From NCBI GenBank assembly GCA_026770595.1, contig MU633993.1:1-17825 (forward strand): a stretch of DNA of 17,825 bases, written 5' to 3'. The DNA is from Ochromonadaceae sp. CCMP2298. Lineage: Eukaryota; Sar; Synurophyceae; Ochromonadales; Ochromonadaceae. Both the position numbers and the translations under genes were made by a program. The notes under the pieces are model-generated. The model saw only the letters and a list, made by a program, of their open reading frames with translations. It did not search any database and was not told where the DNA came from. Shown here one piece after another: positions 8,419 through 17,000 of this stretch (its first letter is position 1; every line of letters begins with the position of its first letter).

Positions 8419-8620
8419 AGGTAAAGGATTAGTAAATGCTTTACTTTACTGGTTATCCAGCTGCAAGATTTCTAGATCTAACCCTCTACTAAGTAAAGCA
8501 TGAGTAAATGATTCCTTTACTTTACTGGAAATTCCGCTGCAAGATTTCTAGAACTAACCCTCTCTCAGTAAAGGATTAGTACATGATTCCTTTACTATGC
8601 TTCCGTCGAAAAGTAAAGAA
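8419..8620 (+). repeat. Tandem array of ~75-bp units (2 full, 1 partial)
   Basis: Units begin at 8419, 8492 and 8567 with AGTAAAG(G/C)AT(T/G)AGTAAATG followed by CTTTACTTTACTGG. The two full units then carry GCTGCAAGATTTCTAGA and CTAACCCTCT. The third unit decays after about 45 bp. The GCTGC...GATTTC core also ends the two larger repeats upstream (cores at 8223, 8390, 8460 and 8536), so the whole cluster shares one ancestry. Confidence 0.8.
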
Positions 8621-9084
8621 AAGTAAATGTTTAAAAAGTAAAGGTTTTCTTCAATCCACCTTTTCTGAAAAGGTTTCATGAAAGATTCATTAACTCTGAT
8701 GATCCCGGTTCGATTAATGGTGTCTATGTCCCTTATTTAGGCGTTGCATCTCCTATTCAAAAATAATAATAGCACTTTAGCCCTTTCCCGATGCGGTAAT
8801 CCAATGCGGTAATCCAGGTTACGGCTACTATGTTCAACTATACTTGGACAACTTTTAGCAGGCCGAAGTGGCCGTGGCGTCTGTGGCGGCGCCCCATGCC
8901 CTATATGCCACAGCCCCATGCCACAGCCCTATATGCCTACCCGTATGTACCCGGTGATGATGCTTTTTTTCAACAACTGATAAAAGGTTGGGTTTAATAC
9001 ACAAAAAACCACGTTACCGCACGACCTTCGATTTTCGATTTTGATTGTGTCGATATAGGAACTACACAGTTAAGGGACTTGGAG
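8620..9084 (+). other. Upstream region of the ABC transporter gene
   Basis: This holds the small repeats described at 8791-8938, then AT-rich DNA. I see no convincing TATA box or initiator. Transcription of the ABC gene presumably starts here, or further upstream if the intron-like segment at 8174-8298 is real. Confidence 0.3.
8791..8816 (+). repeat. Perfect 13-bp tandem duplication
   Basis: ATGCGGTAATCCA occurs twice in a row. Between 8890 and 8938 a second small repeat family (CCCCATGCC and CCCTATATGCC, twice each) follows. These are slippage-type repeats upstream of the ABC gene; no regulatory role is shown. Confidence 0.75.
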
Positions 9085-9159
9085 ATGATGCCACACAGCA
9101 GCCAGTCTTCGGCACAGTTCTGTTTAGTGTTCCTCCTATCAGTGTGGGTGGTGCAATGA
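9085..9159 (+). promoter_or_regulatory. uORF overlapping the ABC start codon (ATGA)
   Basis: Two consecutive ATGs at 9085 and 9088 open a 24-codon frame whose TGA (9157-9159) overlaps the first in-frame ATG of the ABC gene (9156-9158) as ATGA. The peptide is short and hydrophobic at its end (FCLVFLLSVWVVQ). Such an overlap would favour termination-reinitiation and could reduce translation of the transporter. It matters only if transcription starts upstream of 9085, which is unknown. Confidence 0.45.
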
Positions 9160-12100
9160 GCAAACTGATAGAGATGAAGCGGAGGGGCAAGGAGTACAGC
9201 AAGGTGCTCCCGGACAGCACACATGGGAAATTTTCCATCGAGGATGAGGAGGACGAGGACATCGAGTTAAACTTCGATGCAGCACCTGTTGGGGAGGAGA
9301 GCCGGTCGACACGCCATGAGGACGACAACAAGAGCGGTGTCCACAACGCGTGCGACTTCGTGGGATCCATCTGGAGCACGCTCACCTTCAGCTGGATGCA
9401 GGAGCTGCTGCGCAAGGGCAACGAGAAGCCCCTCGAGATGGACGATTTGTACAAGCTGTCTTACTCCGACTCTGCAGAGGGGGTGTACCAGAACTTCAAG
9501 GAGGGTTGGACGCGAGAATTGCAGAAGCCAGGTCAGGAGCCCTCCCTGGCCTGGGCCTTCTTCCACGCCTTCGGCACGCCTTTCCTCGCAGCCGCCGTTC
9601 TCAAATTCATACACGACTCGGCCCTCTTCGTGGGGCCGCAGCTGCTCAACGCGCTGATCAACTTCCTGGAAGATCCTGAGGCGCCGCTGCAGACAGGCTT
9701 GCTCTATGTGCTGGGGCTGTTCTTGGCGAACCTCGTGATGTCCATCTGCCTGCGCCAGTACTTCTGGTGGTGCTACCGCGTGGGCATGAACCTCCGCTCC
9801 TCCGTGGTCACTGCCGTCTACAGCAAGGCGCTGGTGATCTCAGTAGCCGCGCTGAGCCGCAAAACCCTCGGGGAGATAACGAATCTGATGTCTGTGGACA
9901 GCAGCAGGCTGCAGGATCTCACACCCTATTTGCATGCTGTCTGGTACTCCCTCTACCAGGTGGCCGTAGCGCTGTACTTCCTGTACCAGCAGATGGGCGT
10001 GTCCTGCGTGGCGGGCATGGCGGTTATCCTGCTCACCATCCCGCTCACCGGCAAGGTGTCTCTGTACCTGAAGACATTGCAGAAGAAGCTGTCGGAGATC
10101 AGGGATGAGCGCATAAAGCTTACCAACGAGGTTCTGGCTGGCATGAAGGTCATCAAGCTGCAAGCCTGGGAGAGAGAGTTCGAAGGCCGCATCCAGGAGG
10201 TGCGCGCCAGGGAGCTCTTCACCTTCCGCAAGTACTCCATCGCTGTGTCCATGAGCGGCGCGCTGTACACGAGCATCCCTTTGATGGTCTCAATCCTCAC
10301 CTTCACTACCTACATTGCCCTGGGCAACAGCCTCGACGTGGCCACGGCGCTCACATCTCTGGCGCTGTTCGACCTGCTCCGATTTCCGCTGTTCATGCTC
10401 CCACAGGTGCTGAACAATCTCGTGGAGGCCAAGGTCTCAGTGGACCGAGTGCAGAGCTTCCTGCTCGAGTCAGAGAAGCAGCCCATCCCCACCTTCCCCC
10501 TCCGCTCTACCGGGGCGCTGCTAGACAGATCCACGCTCGTATGGGAGTCTGCAGTTAAGCGGAAAGAGGGGGTGGAGGAGGTGGTGCTAGAGCCGCTCAC
10601 CCTAAGGGGAGCGCTGTCCTCAGCAGTCTCGGGGCTGCGCAGTCTCGCCATGAACCCGCAATACTACGCCAACCTCGCCCTATGGCGCCTAACCTGCGGG
10701 GCAGCCGGGGTGCAGCCCGTGCCCCTCGTGTCCTTCGCAGACAGCCCCGTGCAGAACCCTCTCTTGCGCATCTCCTCTACCTCCTCTCTCGCCTCGCAGT
10801 CCTCGGCTTCGGGCAGTTCCCCCGACCCGCGCAAGAAGAAAGGGCCTGCGAAACCCCTGGCCGAGTCGGAATTCCAAGCCATCGTGAGGGAGGCGCACGT
10901 GCTGGAGGCGGAGAGAACCATAGAGCGGCTGGAGCGGCAGCTGGAGGAGGCACAGAGGAGCGGATCTGCTGCTGGGGCAGAGGGTGCGCAGGCCGCGATT
11001 TCTCCTTTCTCCTCATACGAGGCGCTACCCGTGGACGCAGACGGCGCAGGGGCGAGCAAAACGGTTGGCCTGGGGGATGCAAATACGCCCAGTGGGGGCA
11101 AAGGAGGCGGTGTGGGGGGGGGAAACGGCAAGGACATGCGTGTGCTGACACTGTCCAGAGTCAGCCTCACACTACAGCCGGGGCAGCTGGTCTCCGTGGT
11201 GGGCGCGGTGGGGTCGGGAAAGTCTTCCATTCTGCAGGCGCTGCTGGGCGATATGCGCGTGTGCTACGGCACGGTGGCCATCTGGGGCAGCGTGGCGTAC
11301 GCGTCTCAATTGGCTTTCGTGCAGAACAGCACTCTGAAGGAGAACATCATCTACGGCAGCCCCTACGACGAGCAGCGATACCAGAAGACTCTCGAGATGT
11401 GCGCTCTGCTGCAGGACATCGCCGTGCTGCCTGCGGGGCACGAGACCGAGATCGGCGAGCGGGGCATCAACCTTTCTGGGGGGCAGAAGGCTCGCCTAGG
11501 CCTGGCCCGCGCAGTCTACTCCGACGCCGACATATATCTGCTAGACGACCCGCTGTCAGCCGTTGATGCGCATGTGGGGCAGCACCTCTTCGAGCAGTGC
11601 ATTTTGCACCTGAAGCGGCAGGGCAAGTGCGTACTGATGGTCACCAACGCGTTGCAATTCTGTTCCAAAAGTACTCACATTATTGTGCTAAAGGACGGGA
11701 GGGTCAGTGAGGCGGGTAGGTATGAGGAGCTGCTGGAGAGGGGGGGCGGGTTCTCTGAGATGATATCCACCATGCAAGACACAGGGGGCAGCAAGACCAA
11801 AGGCAGTGGGGGCAGTGACAGTAACAGCGGTGGCGGCGGGGGCGGTGTGGGTATTAGCACTGCCGATGTCCCCGCAATGGTAGTAGAGGCGGACGCACTT
11901 AAGTCGTCCGCAGGGGGTGCAGCGGGGACAGTGGCGGTGGGGGCGGGTACTATGGAGGACGAGGTTTTGGGAACGGAAAAGAGTCCGGAAAAGGGTGAGA
12001 AGGGTCCCCCCTCTATGGGCGCAGACTCCTCGGTGGATGTGAAGAAGTCGGCCAAACTGATCAGCACGGAGGACAGGGAGGTGGGCAACGTGGACTACAA

Positions 12101-13892
12101 GGTATACATGAAGTGGTCCGTTGCGGCGGGGGGTCTGACCGTGGGTGTGATCATCATCGCCCTGTTCGCTTTGGGCGAGTCCCTCACCATCACCTCCTCC
12201 TGGTGGCTCTCCTACTGGTCCGAGCACCGCTACGACCCCGCGCACTCGCCCTGGTTTTACCTGGGCATCTACACCGCCATCAGCTTGTGCATCGTGGCCC
12301 TCTCCTTCTGCAGAGAGCTGTACGTGCGACTGCGCAGCCTGAACGCCGGCCGGGGTCTTTTTCTGGAACTGCTCGGTGCGGTGCTCTACTCCCCCATGGC
12401 CTTCTACGACACAACACCCCTGGGTCGGGTGATTAACCGCTTCTCGAAGGACATCTACACGATAGACGAGCAGATCCCGCAGACTGTGCGTATGTACCTA
12501 GCCACCATGGCTAAGGTCATATCAACGGTCCTCTACATCATCCTCATCACGCCCCTATTTATGGTCGGCCTCGTGCCCATCATCTTCTTCTACTACATCG
12601 CTCAGCGCTACTACATCAACACGTCCAGAGAGCTCACCCGTCTAGAGAACACATCCCGCTCACCCATCTACGCGCTCTTCTCCGAGACTTTGGACGGTCT
12701 GCCGACCATACGCGCCTACAAGAGCGAGCGCCGCCTGATCCTGAAGAACAACCGTCAGTTGGACGCCAACGTGCAGTCGTACTTCCTCAACTTCTCTGCC
12801 AACTGCTGGCTCGCCGTGCGCCTCGAGTTCGCCGGCACCCTGATCGTCACCTTCGCTGCGCTTTTCGCAGTGCTCGCTCGCAACACCGAGACCTCCGAGG
12901 ACGCGACCAACTCAGGCGTTTTGAACGCGAAGAGACAGGCCTTCGCGGGTCTGGCCGGACTGGCGATCTCCTTCGCTATGTCTGTGACGCAGTCTTTGAA
13001 CTGGACAGTGCGTATGGCGTCCGACATGGAGTCGCAGATGGTGTCCGTAGAGAGGGTTAAGACATACGCCACCATGCCGCAGGAGGCGCCGCACTTCCTG
13101 CCCGGGGACCCGACCACAGCCAATGCGGCGGCGATCTTCAATGCGCAGGGGGGGGGCACGTGGCCCTCGCTGGGGGCGATAGAGATGCGCGGTGTGGCGA
13201 TGCGCTATAGAGAGGGTCTTCCGCTAGTGTTAAGGGGCCTGTCTCTGGCCGTAGCAGGGAGGGAGAAGGTTGGTATTGTGGGGCGCACGGGTGCGGGCAA
13301 GAGCAGCCTGCTGACTGCGCTGCTGCGGCTGGTGGAGCTGGAGAGCGGCGAGATCCTCATCGACGGGGTCAACATCTCAACCATAGGCCTGAACACCCTC
13401 CGTAGCGTCATGGCTGTCATCCCGCAAGACCCTGTGCTCTTCTCGGGCACAGTAAGGTCCAATCTGGACCCCTTTGGGCGCTTCAGCGACGAGGAGGTGT
13501 GGGATGGACTGCGCCGTACTTTGCTCGCGGGCGCTATAGGCTCACTTGAGGACACAGTGACTGAGAATGGGTCTAACTTCTCCGTGGGGCAGAGACAACT
13601 TCTTTGCATCGCGCGCGCCCTGTTATCCCAGGCAAAGATCATAATCATGGACGAGGCCACAGCCGCAGTGGATGTGGAAACAGATGCTGTTATACAGCAA
13701 GCCATCCGCACGGAGTTCGCGCATGCCACCTGCCTCACCGTGGCGCACCGTCTGAACACCATCATGGACTCAGACAAGGTTCTCGTGATGGACCAAGGCA
13801 TCGCTGCTGAGTACGACTCCCCGGCCAACCTGCTCGCAGACAAAAACAGCATGTTCTACAGCCTGGTACAGAACTGGGAGAACTCCAAGTGA
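9156..13892 (+). CDS. ABCC/MRP-type full ABC transporter
   Basis: 1,578 aa from the first in-frame ATG. The frame is open back to 9045 but has no earlier ATG. Order: acidic N-terminus, TMD1 (FVGSIWSTLTFSWM entry, about 9350-10440, six helices, no TMD0), NBD1, Gly-rich linker (about 11770-12060), TMD2 (about 12110-13060), NBD2. NBD1: Walker A GAVGSGKS (11202-11225), LSGGQ (11472-11486), Walker B IYLLDD (11532-11549) with Asp where Glu is usual. NBD2: GRTGAGKS (13281-13304), SVGQ (13581-13592), IIIMDEA (13638-13658), H-loop His at 13746. This asymmetry is typical of ABCC proteins, and all catalytic residues of NBD2 are present. It should be an ATP-driven exporter of organic anions or conjugates in the plasma or vacuolar membrane; the substrate cannot be told. 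A ~170-residue insertion precedes NBD1. No intron interrupts it. Confidence 0.95.
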   Translation: MSKLIEMKRRGKEYSKVLPDSTHGKFSIEDEEDEDIELNFDAAPVGEESRSTRHEDDNKSGVHNACDFVGSIWSTLTFSWMQELLRKGNEKPLEMDDLYKLSYSDSAEGVYQNFKEGWTRELQKPGQEPSLAWAFFHAFGTPFLAAAVLKFIHDSALFVGPQLLNALINFLEDPEAPLQTGLLYVLGLFLANLVMSICLRQYFWWCYRVGMNLRSSVVTAVYSKALVISVAALSRKTLGEITNLMSVDSSRLQDLTPYLHAVWYSLYQVAVALYFLYQQMGVSCVAGMAVILLTIPLTGKVSLYLKTLQKKLSEIRDERIKLTNEVLAGMKVIKLQAWEREFEGRIQEVRARELFTFRKYSIAVSMSGALYTSIPLMVSILTFTTYIALGNSLDVATALTSLALFDLLRFPLFMLPQVLNNLVEAKVSVDRVQSFLLESEKQPIPTFPLRSTGALLDRSTLVWESAVKRKEGVEEVVLEPLTLRGALSSAVSGLRSLAMNPQYYANLALWRLTCGAAGVQPVPLVSFADSPVQNPLLRISSTSSLASQSSASGSSPDPRKKKGPAKPLAESEFQAIVREAHVLEAERTIERLERQLEEAQRSGSAAGAEGAQAAISPFSSYEALPVDADGAGASKTVGLGDANTPSGGKGGGVGGGNGKDMRVLTLSRVSLTLQPGQLVSVVGAVGSGKSSILQALLGDMRVCYGTVAIWGSVAYASQLAFVQNSTLKENIIYGSPYDEQRYQKTLEMCALLQDIAVLPAGHETEIGERGINLSGGQKARLGLARAVYSDADIYLLDDPLSAVDAHVGQHLFEQCILHLKRQGKCVLMVTNALQFCSKSTHIIVLKDGRVSEAGRYEELLERGGGFSEMISTMQDTGGSKTKGSGGSDSNSGGGGGGVGISTADVPAMVVEADALKSSAGGAAGTVAVGAGTMEDEVLGTEKSPEKGEKGPPSMGADSSVDVKKSAKLISTEDREVGNVDYKVYMKWSVAAGGLTVGVIIIALFALGESLTITSSWWLSYWSEHRYDPAHSPWFYLGIYTAISLCIVALSFCRELYVRLRSLNAGRGLFLELLGAVLYSPMAFYDTTPLGRVINRFSKDIYTIDEQIPQTVRMYLATMAKVISTVLYIILITPLFMVGLVPIIFFYYIAQRYYINTSRELTRLENTSRSPIYALFSETLDGLPTIRAYKSERRLILKNNRQLDANVQSYFLNFSANCWLAVRLEFAGTLIVTFAALFAVLARNTETSEDATNSGVLNAKRQAFAGLAGLAISFAMSVTQSLNWTVRMASDMESQMVSVERVKTYATMPQEAPHFLPGDPTTANAAAIFNAQGGGTWPSLGAIEMRGVAMRYREGLPLVLRGLSLAVAGREKVGIVGRTGAGKSSLLTALLRLVELESGEILIDGVNISTIGLNTLRSVMAVIPQDPVLFSGTVRSNLDPFGRFSDEEVWDGLRRTLLAGAIGSLEDTVTENGSNFSVGQRQLLCIARALLSQAKIIIMDEATAAVDVETDAVIQQAIRTEFAHATCLTVAHRLNTIMDSDKVLVMDQGIAAEYDSPANLLADKNSMFYSLVQNWENSK
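10460..11140 (+). other. Long insertion between TMD1 and NBD1 of the transporter
   Basis: Between the VDRVQSFLLESE end of TMD1 and Walker A there are ~250 residues. By my recollection short MRPs have roughly 80-130 here. The extra part is Ser/Ala/Gly-rich and includes a charged heptad-like stretch (about 10890-10965; EAERTIERLERQLEEAQ) that could form a short coiled coil, then a Gly-rich tract just before NBD1. It may be a regulatory or partner-binding insert; this is inference. Confidence 0.6.
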
Positions 13893-13982
13893 GGTACTAG
13901 GTATTTAATTCAGGTGTTAGGTATTTAGTCAGCTAAGTTGTACTTAATGTTATGTGCTAATTCCGCTTAGGAGCGTATTCCA

Positions 13983-13988
13983 AATAAA
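13983..13988 (+). promoter_or_regulatory. Polyadenylation signal AATAAA of the ABC gene
   Basis: A canonical AATAAA lies 91 bp after the TGA. The 190-bp spacer separates two convergent genes. No AATAAA is seen on the minus strand here; CATAAA or ATTAAA variants on that strand (near 13992 and 13904) would place the end of the Tudor-like transcript inside the 3' UTR of the ABC gene. Confidence 0.6.
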
Positions 13989-14082
13989 TTTTATGGATAG
14001 GATAATGTTGGAAAGAGGGAAGAAATCGGAAAATGGGAGATATTGAGGGAAAGGAGGATTCAAGATGATAAGGAGGGCAAGC

Positions 14083-17000
14083 TCAGTTAAAAGCTGCCCT
14101 GCGTCTAAGCTCCGCCACGTGGGCTATCAGTCCCCTGATGCGTTTTGCTGTTTTGGTCTCGTTCGCCTGTGCCTGCGCCAGCTCCTGCGCCATCACCCGC
14201 ATATTCCCCGTCATGTTTACGAACTGCTTGGTGAGTTCGGCGTTGGCTGCGATCATCTCTCTGACATCGGCGGCTGCAAAGGCATCCTCCATATCCTGGC
14301 GAGGAGACCAAGGCCCTCTGCCATTGCTCTGAGCAGACGATGGAGGGCTGTCGTCGTAGGCCCCTGCCCTCAGTGCCTGGATCTCCTCGTTCTTCGTGGC
14401 GAGCAGCTGCTTTAACACTGTCAGCTCGGCCTTGGAAATAACCATAGACCCATCGCTGCCCTGGCTCTGGGCTCTGTCGTCACGAGCCACGCTCCCGCCT
14501 GGCGACCGCGGCGGCCTGATGGGGGAGCGAAAGATGCTGTCACTGGCCGCTGTCTTCAGTGCCTGGATCTGCTGCTCCTTCGTGGCCAGCAGATTCTTCA
14601 AAAGCGCCAGCTCGGCCTTGGAAATGTTCATCGACCCATCGCTGCCTTTGCTCTGGACGCTCCCAGCCTCTGTCTTCAGCGCCTGGATCTCCTGGTCTTT
14701 CGTGGCGAGCAGCTGCTTTAGGACTGTTAGCTCGGCCTTGGAAATATTCATTGATCCGTCCCTGCCTTGGCTCTGATCCACTGTCTTCAGCGTCTGGATC
14801 TCCTGGTCCTTCGTAGCGAGTAGCTGCTTTAACACTGTCAGCTCGGCCTTGGATATAACCATCGACCCTTGGCTCTTGGCACTGCTCCCAGCCGCAGACT
14901 TCAATGCCTGCTGGATCTGCTGCTCCTTCGCGGATAGCAGCTGCTTCAGGACTGTCAGCTCGGACTTGGAGATCACCATAGAACCATTGCTGTCCTTTGA
15001 GCTCTTGCTCTCACCCGGTCGCTGGATTGCCTGCAGCATCCCAGTTTTGTACTTCTTGCCATTGCCTTTCGGGCTCATTGAGCCCTGCCCCTGCCCCTGC
15101 CCCTGCCCCTGCCCCTGCCCCTGCCCCTGCCCCTGCCCCTGCCCCTGCCCCTGCTCCAGCTCCTGCTCCTGCTCCTGGACTTCTCCATTCTCACTGCCTC
15201 TAGAGGCAGAGGTGTATCTGTTGTCACTGAACTTCACGATCGCCACCACCTCACGTGCGGCGCGTACGAACTCCGCTGTCACCCTGGTTTCAAACTCTCC
15301 ATCGTCATAGGTGATGTCGTAGCCGTAACCCCTATCTCTCTTGATCTTCCCAGGGAACCAAAATCCTTTCTTGCGATAGTTACCTTCCACCGCGGCGCCA
15401 ACGACGAACGCTGCCGTCTCTTGCTTCTTAGACGCTCTTGCCTTGGGACTTGTTCCCTTCATGCAGCTCACGACACCAAGCCCCAAGTCTAAATCATCGC
15501 TACCCTCGCTGTCCTTGATCTGAATGGGGCTCGGGGACTGGCCAGCCACCCTGTAGGTGCGGCCGCCCTTCACAGCCTTGGAGTCGGACTTGGACTGCGC
15601 GAGGGGTCGAGTGATGGGCTTGCTCGGAGTGATCACCGCCTCAGCAGGGCTCGCCTTCCGTACATCCTCTGGCACAACGAAAGACTCGAAGTCGCCGGTG
15701 TCAAAGTGGATATCGCACGTACCGCTAGGGCGGATGCGCACAACCCGACCCGGCAGCCACCTGCCCTCGCCACCGTAGTTGGCCTCGACCTCACTGCCCA
15801 CAACAAAAGTGGCGAGCGTCTTAGCGTCAGCAGCCTCGCCATTTGGCGTGATGGGTATGGCCTTCTGGGTGGGAGTCACCCTGATGCAGTCTGCTTTCAC
15901 GCGTGCCTCCATCTCGCCATAGTCGTAGTCCACATTACACGTGCCGTCGCGGTTCACCTTCTTGACGCAACCAGGTAACCACCTGCCCCTGTTGCGGAAG
16001 TTAGCTTCCACCCTCGCGCCCGCCTTCATACTGCCATCCACAGCGTTGGCGACATCAATCAAGCGCATCGACAGTCCCCTTACGTTCTTCTCCACCTCTC
16101 CGTCGTCATACTTGATCTCGTAGGTCCCGTCTGCATTCCCCCCGGCGACCACTCCCTGCAACCACCTGCCCTTGGCCCTGTAGTTTGCCTCCACCTTATC
16201 ACCCATCGCGAAGGGCTTCCTGGTGCCCTCGCTAGCCGAAGAGGTGTCCTTCTCGTCTGCCAAAGCTTCGGTAGAGGCAGCGGAGGCATCGTCATCCACG
16301 TCCTCCGACTCTGCTGGCCCGATGCGACGCAGGTGATCCCAAGACACAGCGCTCTCCTTCCCCCCGTCCTCGTAGTCAATCGCGTAGGTGTCGTCCCCAT
16401 TGACCCTGCTGATGAATCCCTCGTACCAGGCGCCCTTCTGGTGATAGTTGCCCACCACCAACACGCCAAGGTCCAGGCCAGTCTCAATTAGCACGTCCGT
16501 TGTCAGGGGCCGACACAGAACGCGTACGAATGGCGCATGCACGCCGTACTCGTATTCCCCGTCGTCGTAGTCGATGTCGTAGGTGCCATCCTCACGCGCC
16601 TGTGTTATCGTGGCCGGAAACCACACACCCTCGCCGTGACAGTTGCACACAACAGTGGCACCGCACTCCATTGGCGCGGCGACGTGTCTGGACGAATCTC
16701 CCCGCACGCGCACGTTGCCCGGCTGCACCTTGGCCTCGCGTTCGCCGTCGTCGTAGTCCACGTCGTAGAATCCGTCAACCCTCTTCCTGGGCACGATTCC
16801 TTCCTTCCGCCCTCTCTCCTCGTACCTAGCCTCGACCAGAGTCCCCTCCTCGATCGGTTTGCTCTGCTCCCACTCCTGCTCCTCTGCGGACGGCTGAATC
16901 TGTTCTTTGTCGTCCATTGAGGCGCGCAGGGACTCCTCCCGCACCCAGGACTCCTTCTTCCTGTCGGAGAATATCACATCGTAAGAGCGCTTGTGCAGAT

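Noticed and set aside
8419-8620. Regularly spaced repeats as a CRISPR-like array
   Set aside because: Adjacent units are similar over their whole length with no unique spacers; a tandem satellite fits.
8700-8720. GGTTCGATT resembling a tRNA T-loop
   Set aside because: No A box, anticodon stem or acceptor stem can be drawn around it.
9045-9155. TTG-initiated 37-codon extension of the ABC protein
   Set aside because: Non-ATG start is unlikely in a eukaryote, and codons here have lower GC3 than the gene body. Kept only as a possible unseen-exon case.
10664-11566. Overlapping frames on both strands in the ABC gene
   Set aside because: Shadows of GC-rich coding DNA; the ABC motifs fix the true frame.
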